Virus record (IMG/VR): IMGVR_UViG_3300044946_000138
Span: 1-25,791 of that record
Length of the DNA: 25,791 nt
Direction: 5' to 3' (one strand)
Source of the DNA: a virus
Below the pieces are notes generated by a model that ran no database searches, was not told the origin of the DNA, and was given only the letters and a program-made list of their open reading frames with translations. Both the position numbers and the translations under genes were made by a program. Shown here in pieces: positions 21,825 to 25,791 of the stretch. Position 1 is the first letter of the stretch. The number at the start of each line of letters is the position of its first letter.

Positions 21825-22655
21825 TTATAACAAGTCTACAAACCCGTGAACCAATACAGCCACTGCGGCTGCAGCATTTGATACCGCATAGAATGACGTC
21901 ATCGGCAACACAGGTCCTGCGCCGGGCGTGCAAGGAATTTGTAAAGAGGCCGTGGTCACTGTGCTGGCAGGCGAGCTGATTATCACTTCGCCAACCGTGG
22001 CAGCATTTGCGATAGTGACGCTTCCATCTGCATCAAATACGCAGGTTCTGGTTCCGCCGGCATCGGCTGTTAATGCAACTTTTGCAAAAACTTTACCGGC
22101 TGTTAAGGGAACAATCGGGGTAGGTGTGGCATTCGACCAGTTGAACGACGTTAAAACAACTGCGTTGCCGGCAGCTAATGCCGTCGCAATGGGGACGTTC
22201 CACCAAGTATCGCGCCCGCTACCATTTCCACGTTGATGGAAAGAAAGAATACCTGTGCCTGCTGCGTTAGATAGAACTGTACCTACACGACGATACATGT
22301 CATATCCAAATGGCAATGTTGGGGTTGCGACAATATTATCGGCCAGTGATAGCAAAGTGCCTGGCGTTCTATATTGTGTAGAATCGGCAATCGCGTATAC
22401 ATAATAAAGAGTTACTGCAGCTGCCAAATCTCCTACGTCAAGGGCATTAACTTGCCCACTGATTAATGGATTTAAGGCATAAGTTGCATTGGGTAATATA
22501 ATATCGTTTGTATCGGTTGAATCACGACATTGACCACCAGCAACATTAATTACGGCAGTTGCCAAGTTTGCAACGGTAATTGCGCCTTGAGATACGGCGA
22601 AGCCATTAACATACAAAAGGCCTTTATTGACTATGGGGATATTAGGTGTCGACAT
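21825..22655 (-). CDS. Beta-rich structural protein between coat and gp4, 276 aa
   Basis: AAGGAGAG lies about 8 bases before ATG 22655, below the terminator-like hairpin that follows the coat gene. The protein is low in charge and rich in Ala/Thr/Val/Asn. The motif PFGYDMYRRVGTVLSN occurs, as far as I recall, in phage structural proteins of similar size. Its place between coat and gp4 suggests a head decoration or head fibre. The last codons overlap nothing; the gp4-like start is 12 bases downstream of the stop. No known domain is certain. Confidence 0.65.
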   Translation of the reverse strand: MSTPNIPIVNKGLLYVNGFAVSQGAITVANLATAVINVAGGQCRDSTDTNDIILPNATYALNPLISGQVNALDVGDLAAAVTLYYVYAIADSTQYRTPGTLLSLADNIVATPTLPFGYDMYRRVGTVLSNAAGTGILSFHQRGNGSGRDTWWNVPIATALAAGNAVVLTSFNWSNATPTPIVPLTAGKVFAKVALTADAGGTRTCVFDADGSVTIANAATVGEVIISSPASTVTTASLQIPCTPGAGPVLPMTSFYAVSNAAAAVAVLVHGFVDLL

Positions 22656-22684
22656 TTGATGCTCTCCTTCAATTCGTTAAATTT

Positions 22685-22708
22685 AATGCCCCCGAATTCG
22701 GGGGCATT
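22685..22708 (-). terminator. Perfect 24-base palindrome after the coat gene
   Basis: The two halves AATGCCCCCGAA and TTCGGGGGCATT form a perfect inverted repeat centred at 22696/22697, a 10-12 bp GC-rich hairpin between the coat stop (22715) and the next ribosome site. Downstream on the minus strand the sequence is AAATTTAACG, only weakly T-rich. It is probably a partial terminator or an mRNA 3'-end stabiliser that helps to raise coat over downstream expression. Confidence 0.6.
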
Positions 22709-22714
22709 ATCTAA

Positions 22715-24028
22715 TTACAGCGGGAATAACATGGCCATACCATATTCAGGAACCTGCACAGAACCATGAATACAATCATGGATCATTCCTCTTACGTTTT
22801 GGCCAAACAGCGAACCATAATATTGACGTAAAGATACGCCAGTATCTGGATCGACAGAATTACCCGTTGGATAGGGAGTTAAGGCCGGTAATTGTGGCAT
22901 TGCTAGATACAATGAATTACCGCCATTAATCATGCCTACTCTACAATTTGGAACTACCTGTAGTTGCATCCCAACTGCTAAAGCATTGTTGATGTTTTGG
23001 TTGCTGGTTGCCAACGCTTGTAGGGGTGGGTTGAAAGTAAAGGTCACTGCGCCAGCGCCGTTTGAGGCCGCAGTAACGGTCGACTGGATTTGTACGGGCA
23101 CTGAGCTTACTAATTGGCCTATAAAGGTTAAGTATCTCATGTCGGGTTGTCCAGCTACTCCGTCAATGAATTGCATTCGATCGCCTTGCAGAATTGCATT
23201 AGGATCGGCGGCAACTGCACCACCCGAAGTAACCGTAATGGAGTTGATGGAGCCGTCTGGAAGAGGGGCTCCGATTGCCGAGATGGTTAATGTACGGCCA
23301 GCCCAACCGTTGGCTTGATTACCGATATTCCCAGCGATGTGCACAGGCAACAGATTTGATTGGTACCATTCGCAACCAGAGAAAGCGCCTACTTGCCACG
23401 ACAATGCCTCTTTGTCGTTTCTATCCAATGCAAATTGGTTGAGACCAGAGCCCACGATTTGAGCAACCGCGATGTCGGATAAATATCCTTTTACATCATA
23501 AGTTACTGAACCATAGTTTCTGAATAATGCCAAAGCCTGGGCTAACTGGTTATAGGTATTAATGGGCGTTAAGCCATCTCCATAAAACCGATAAGGTCCC
23601 GGTTGAAAGAATGCAGCAGTTGTTGAGCTTGCTGGAACGATTTGGAAATCGCAATTGCTCGCAACAACGGCTTCAATTTTCGCGCCCATTTCTGCCATAG
23701 CAGCGGTACCGAATCTTTCCATATATTCGCGAACATTGAATAAAAATTGTTGATCGCTGAATGCATAGGAGGTTGAGATTTGATTCCGCACGGAGAGTGC
23801 TTGGACACGCTGATTAGCTGGCTGGAAATTCGCAACCAAGCTGGCGGTCGTCGTAAATCGGGGTGGCAAATCAAAGGTAACGGTGTCGCCTAAGTTTGCA
23901 GTCATTCTATCAAAATCTCTAAATTTGGCATTAGAAGTAGACACAAAACAGCATAAGTTTTGTAGATATGCCAAATTGGACATTTGATAGGTTTGGACGG
24001 TTTGTAATATCTGTGCTGGAACGGCCAT
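22715..24028 (-). CDS. Major capsid (coat) protein, P22 gp5-like, 437 aa
   Basis: GAGGAGG lies about 8 bases before ATG 24028. Length is very close to P22 coat (430 aa). Visible features are an N-arm and helix (MAVPAQILQTVQTYQMSNLA, residues 1-20), DTVTFDLPPRF (48-58), a long helix with EYMERFGTAAMAEMGAKIEA (101-120), and the YLSDIAVAQIVGSGLNQFALD (182-202) to VGAFSGCEWYQSNLLPVHIAG (213-233) segment, which parallels the P22 GFD.....P.L motif. The middle (about 240-350) is probably the inserted domain of the HK97 fold. The scaffold gene precedes it and a terminator-like hairpin follows, both usual for a coat gene. Some divergence in the C-terminal third. Confidence 0.85.
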   Translation of the reverse strand: MAVPAQILQTVQTYQMSNLAYLQNLCCFVSTSNAKFRDFDRMTANLGDTVTFDLPPRFTTTASLVANFQPANQRVQALSVRNQISTSYAFSDQQFLFNVREYMERFGTAAMAEMGAKIEAVVASNCDFQIVPASSTTAAFFQPGPYRFYGDGLTPINTYNQLAQALALFRNYGSVTYDVKGYLSDIAVAQIVGSGLNQFALDRNDKEALSWQVGAFSGCEWYQSNLLPVHIAGNIGNQANGWAGRTLTISAIGAPLPDGSINSITVTSGGAVAADPNAILQGDRMQFIDGVAGQPDMRYLTFIGQLVSSVPVQIQSTVTAASNGAGAVTFTFNPPLQALATSNQNINNALAVGMQLQVVPNCRVGMINGGNSLYLAMPQLPALTPYPTGNSVDPDTGVSLRQYYGSLFGQNVRGMIHDCIHGSVQVPEYGMAMLFPL

Positions 24029-24079
24029 GTTAAACGCCTCCTCATCAAGTTATGAAAGGACGTTGTGTGGCCGCTAGCT

Positions 24080-24802
24080 TTACCTAGTAGGTCTGAGCCA
24101 AGAAGCGTTTTTAAAATCCGCTACGCTCATTTTTCCACTATCAACGCCATTGTTTTGAGACGATTTAAGGCGTGATAGAGGCGGTTGTGCCGCAACATTT
24201 CCCTGGACAGCCTGCTGGTTTTGAGAGATGGATAACGCTAGTTTTTTCATCTCTTTTTCAGCAAGTGCAGGATGGGTTTGCGCGAGTGTTTGCAAGGATG
24301 CGAGCTTCATAGGGTTTTTAGCCAGCTCATACATAATGGCTGGGGTATTTTCCTCTTGAGCCGCTAGGTAAACGAGTTGCGGGAAAGCTTGGGGGACAAA
24401 ATCGCCCATTACTTCTTCGAAGTCGTCAAAAAAATCCTTTCCTTGAGACATCTTAGAACGATATTTATCAACAAGTTGATGCGCCTCGTCGAGTTGCTTT
24501 TGTTGCATCTCGTCTTGGTAGCGCTTAGCTTGTTCTTCCTCGTGTTTCTTAGCCTCGGCCATGAGACGGTTAACGACTCTATCCTCAATAGAGGCAAGGT
24601 CGTCTCGTACTTCCGGCTTAGAGCCTTGGCTCCGTAACAAAGCAAGTTCTTCAGCATGCCGTGCTTCGAGTTCCCTTCGGACATTCTCGGCCGCTATTCC
24701 CTTTTCGCGTCTCACAATTTCGTTTACACGACTAGCAGGCACAGTCTTTTCGGGCTCTGCCTGTAAATCTTGCTCACTCTTGACAACAGCTTCTTCATCC
24801 AT
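24080..24802 (-). CDS. Scaffolding protein, P22 gp8-like, 240 aa
   Basis: A charged, almost wholly helical protein: TVPASRVNEIVRREKGIAAE and NVRRELEARHAEELALLRSQ (20-60), a long coiled coil (IEDRVVNRLMAEAKKHEEEQ and beyond, 71-120), then a more mixed part and a C-terminal ending with DFKNASWLRPTR. Phage scaffolds have this layout, with a basic C-terminal coat-binding segment. It lies directly before the coat gene, as in P22. GGGGGAA and GCGGA are upstream. It is the first gene of this late strand segment, with 214 bases of regulatory DNA before it. Confidence 0.82.
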   Translation of the reverse strand: MDEEAVVKSEQDLQAEPEKTVPASRVNEIVRREKGIAAENVRRELEARHAEELALLRSQGSKPEVRDDLASIEDRVVNRLMAEAKKHEEEQAKRYQDEMQQKQLDEAHQLVDKYRSKMSQGKDFFDDFEEVMGDFVPQAFPQLVYLAAQEENTPAIMYELAKNPMKLASLQTLAQTHPALAEKEMKKLALSISQNQQAVQGNVAAQPPLSRLKSSQNNGVDSGKMSVADFKNASWLRPTR

Positions 24803-24878
24803 AAATCCGCTATTCCCCCGCGACGGTGATGACTTCTAACGTTGAATCTACGCTGACTCTAACCCTGAGCCAGAGGTG

Positions 24879-24892
24879 TTAACCTAGGTTAA
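24879..24892. promoter_or_regulatory. 14-base perfect palindrome, putative operator
   Basis: TTAACCTAGGTTAA is a perfect inverted repeat in the region between the scaffold gene (-) and the Gly-X gene (+). It is the size of a dimeric repressor or activator site, and it lies about 77 bases upstream of the scaffold start, so it could control late transcription. No matching sequence was seen elsewhere in the window. Confidence 0.5.
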
Positions 24893-24942
24893 ATGGCCTA
24901 GTCCACTTATAGGTATAGTAAAGATTGTGAATTGTGCAAGCT

Positions 24943-24973
24943 GGTGGGTAAAATAGCTCGGATTTTACCCGCC
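24943..24973. promoter_or_regulatory. 12-bp inverted repeat with 7-base loop
   Basis: GGTGGGTAAAAT (24943-24954) and ATTTTACCCGCC (24962-24973) pair over 12 bases with one T-G wobble, with AGCTCGG between them. No T-run follows on either strand, so a simple intrinsic terminator is unlikely; an operator or a regulatory RNA hairpin in the leader of the 25017 gene fits better. Confidence 0.5.
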
Positions 24974-25016
24974 ATGGGTATGTTAAAATGTGGTATGAGC
25001 AGATTTAGGAGTACTT

Positions 25017-25244
25017 ATGACCAGAATTGAGACAGTTAAATTATATGGCGATGGCAATGGCGCTGGCTCTGGCCATGGCTATGGCGATGGCTATGGCTAT
25101 GGCTATGGCGATGGCTATGGCTATGGCTGTAGCTCTGGCTCTGGCTCTGGCTATGGCTATGGCGATGGCTCTGGCCATGGCGATGGTGATGGCGATGGCC
25201 ATGGCGATGGTGATGGCTCTGGCTATGACGATGGCTCTGGTTAA
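25017..25244 (+). CDS. Gly-X low-complexity protein with CCDC90-like first ten residues, 75 aa
   Basis: AGGAG precedes ATG 25017. The first ten residues, MTRIETVKLY, follow the start of the small coiled-coil family here (MSHIDTLKVY, MRIDTLQTY). Then the protein becomes a regular series of Gly-X dipeptides, X being Tyr, Asp, Ser or His (for example GYGDGYGYGYGDGYGYG), up to TAA 25242-25244. Similar Gly-rich hexanucleotide-repeat proteins are known in phages, with no established role to my knowledge. The family helix and TM segment are absent, so this looks like a paralogue whose body was replaced by a repeat array. It could be a disordered protein or a non-functional relic. Confidence 0.55.
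   Translation: MTRIETVKLYGDGNGAGSGHGYGDGYGYGYGDGYGYGCSSGSGSGYGYGDGSGHGDGDGDGHGDGDGSGYDDGSG
25047..25241 (+). repeat. Hexanucleotide repeat (GGCNNN)n, about 32 units
   Basis: 195 bases of GGC-headed hexamers, with GGCTAT, GGCGAT, GGCTCT and GGCCAT the common units and a few single-base variants (GGTGAT, AGCTCT, GACGAT). Any change by whole units keeps all frames. In the plus strand the three frames read Gly-X, Met-Ala/Leu-Ala and Trp-X, all open over most of the array. A further part unit (GGCGATGGCTGTGGCT) occurs at 25590-25605, after the DUF6948-type gene. Confidence 0.9.
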
Positions 25245-25278
25245 GTATGTTGTTAACTTTTTTAATAGGATGAATGAA

Positions 25279-25575
25279 ATGGCAAATGAAGACATGAGAT
25301 ATGTAATTGTTAGAACTTATTCAGCAGGAGTTTTTGCTGGTAATTTCGAGTCAAGAAATGAGAAGGAAGTTGTACTGAGAAATGCTCGTAGACTTTGGAG
25401 ATGGGCTGGAGCGGCTTCCCTGTCACAATTAGCAATGGAGGGAGTTAAGAAACCAGATGAATGTAAATTTCCTTGTGAAGTAGACAAGGTTCTTCTGCTG
25501 GATACCATTGAAATCTTAGATACTACTTTAGTAGCAGAAAATTCTATTAAAGATGTTGCAATATGGTCAGCATAG
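25279..25575 (+). CDS. DUF6948-type phage protein, 98 aa
   Basis: I start at ATG 25279 (AGGA 8 bases upstream); ATG 25270 and a longer frame running back through the repeat to 25027 are open. From residue 7 the sequence is RYVIVRTYSAGVFAGNFESR, then NEKEVVLRNARRLWRWAGAA, SLSQLAMEGVKKPDECKFPC and KVLLLDTIEILD, ending IWSA. This is the well-conserved small phage family I recall as DUF6948 (VRTYSAGV..G......GKEV.L..ARR.W.W.GA.SL). Its function is not known. It follows the Gly-X repeat gene and is convergent with the gene at the right edge. Confidence 0.8.
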   Translation: MANEDMRYVIVRTYSAGVFAGNFESRNEKEVVLRNARRLWRWAGAASLSQLAMEGVKKPDECKFPCEVDKVLLLDTIEILDTTLVAENSIKDVAIWSA

Positions 25576-25642
25576 TCGTCTATAACGACGGCGATGGCTG
25601 TGGCTTATGTGCATACCCTATTATTCAGAAGGCTTTTGGGTT

Positions 25643-25791
25643 TTAATATTTTAGTAATTCATCTTCAATAGAACAAATATTAAAGTCTAGTATGTCTCGA
25701 GTTAGTTCTACCATTCTGGCCGTAGAAAGATCATTCGGATACATGTGGCTTGTCCAGTAGAATCTCATTAAAATAAAGGCTTTATTTTCGT
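25643..25791 (-). CDS. Gene cut by the right edge, 3' 48 residues
   Basis: From the edge an open minus-strand frame runs to TAA 25645-25643. The visible part (FILMRFYWTSHMYPNDLSTA, then RMVELTRDILDFNICSIEDE) reads like a normal helical, mixed-charge protein. An internal ATG lies at about residue 8 without a ribosome site, so the gene probably begins outside. Family not recognised; it is not an obvious portal or terminase C-terminus. Confidence 0.5.
   Translation of the reverse strand, partial: ENKAFILMRFYWTSHMYPNDLSTARMVELTRDILDFNICSIEDELLKY

Noticed and set aside
22932-23318. 128-codon plus-strand frame opposite the coat gene
   Set aside because: Typical antisense shadow of a biased coding sequence; no start signals.
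25047-25241. CRISPR array
   Set aside because: Units are six bases with no spacers and no cas genes; it is simple tandem low-complexity DNA.
25564-25647. 27-codon plus-strand frame after the DUF6948-type gene
   Set aside because: It lies in the end of that gene without a ribosome site; its GDGCG part is only a fragment of the hexanucleotide repeat.

Overview
The window looks like part of the genome of a tailed phage or prophage with a short-tailed, P22-like virion. The evidence is a minus-strand late module in P22 order: scaffold, coat, one extra virion gene, gp4-like tail accessory factor, gp10-like tail/DNA-stabilisation protein, three ejection-type proteins, then tail fibres. The plus strand carries a RecE-like exonuclease, RecT and several early genes. 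Base composition is moderately AT-rich, and many genes have strong GGAGG ribosome sites. Host genus cannot be fixed from the sequence; a gammaproteobacterium is a reasonable guess. Integrase, terminase, portal and recognisable lysis genes are not in the window, and both edges cut genes.

Layout. 1-343 (+): the end of one gene and a coupled 95-aa gene. 386-1288 (-): a three-gene unit behind a good sigma70-type promoter. 1313-3045 (-): a membrane module with two small one-TM coiled-coil proteins (CCDC90/DUF1640-like), an SPFH/Band-7 protein and a 32-aa gene; a GC-rich, strongly folding stretch (2641-2750) lies between the two coiled-coil genes. 3085-3405 (+): a coiled-coil protein. 3402-4113 (-): a tightly overlapping chain of tiny genes headed by a ribbon-helix-helix regulator, apparently leaderless. 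4114-4188: divergent regulatory region. 4189-7089 (+): early/recombination operon with exonuclease, RecT, another CCDC90-like protein and a final micro-gene with a textbook -1 slippery site. 7095-24802 (-): RusA resolvase, five very small basic or His-rich genes, fibre and virion genes, ejection proteins, tail, coat and scaffold. A two-gene plus-strand cassette with its own consensus promoter (15342-15874) sits inside the late module like a moron. 24803-25016: regulatory region with two large inverted repeats. 25017-25575 (+): a Gly-X hexanucleotide-repeat gene and a DUF6948-type gene, followed by a minus-strand gene cut by the right edge.

How they work together: the early operon makes a RecET-type recombination pair, with RusA as resolvase encoded at the distal end of the late strand. 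The late strand makes the head, tail, ejection apparatus and at least two fibres that share one C-terminal domain. Scattered among these are small membrane proteins of a single family (four copies), plus a possible fifth copy whose body has been replaced by the Gly-X repeat. Together with the SPFH protein they suggest a phage investment in modifying the host membrane; their function is not known.
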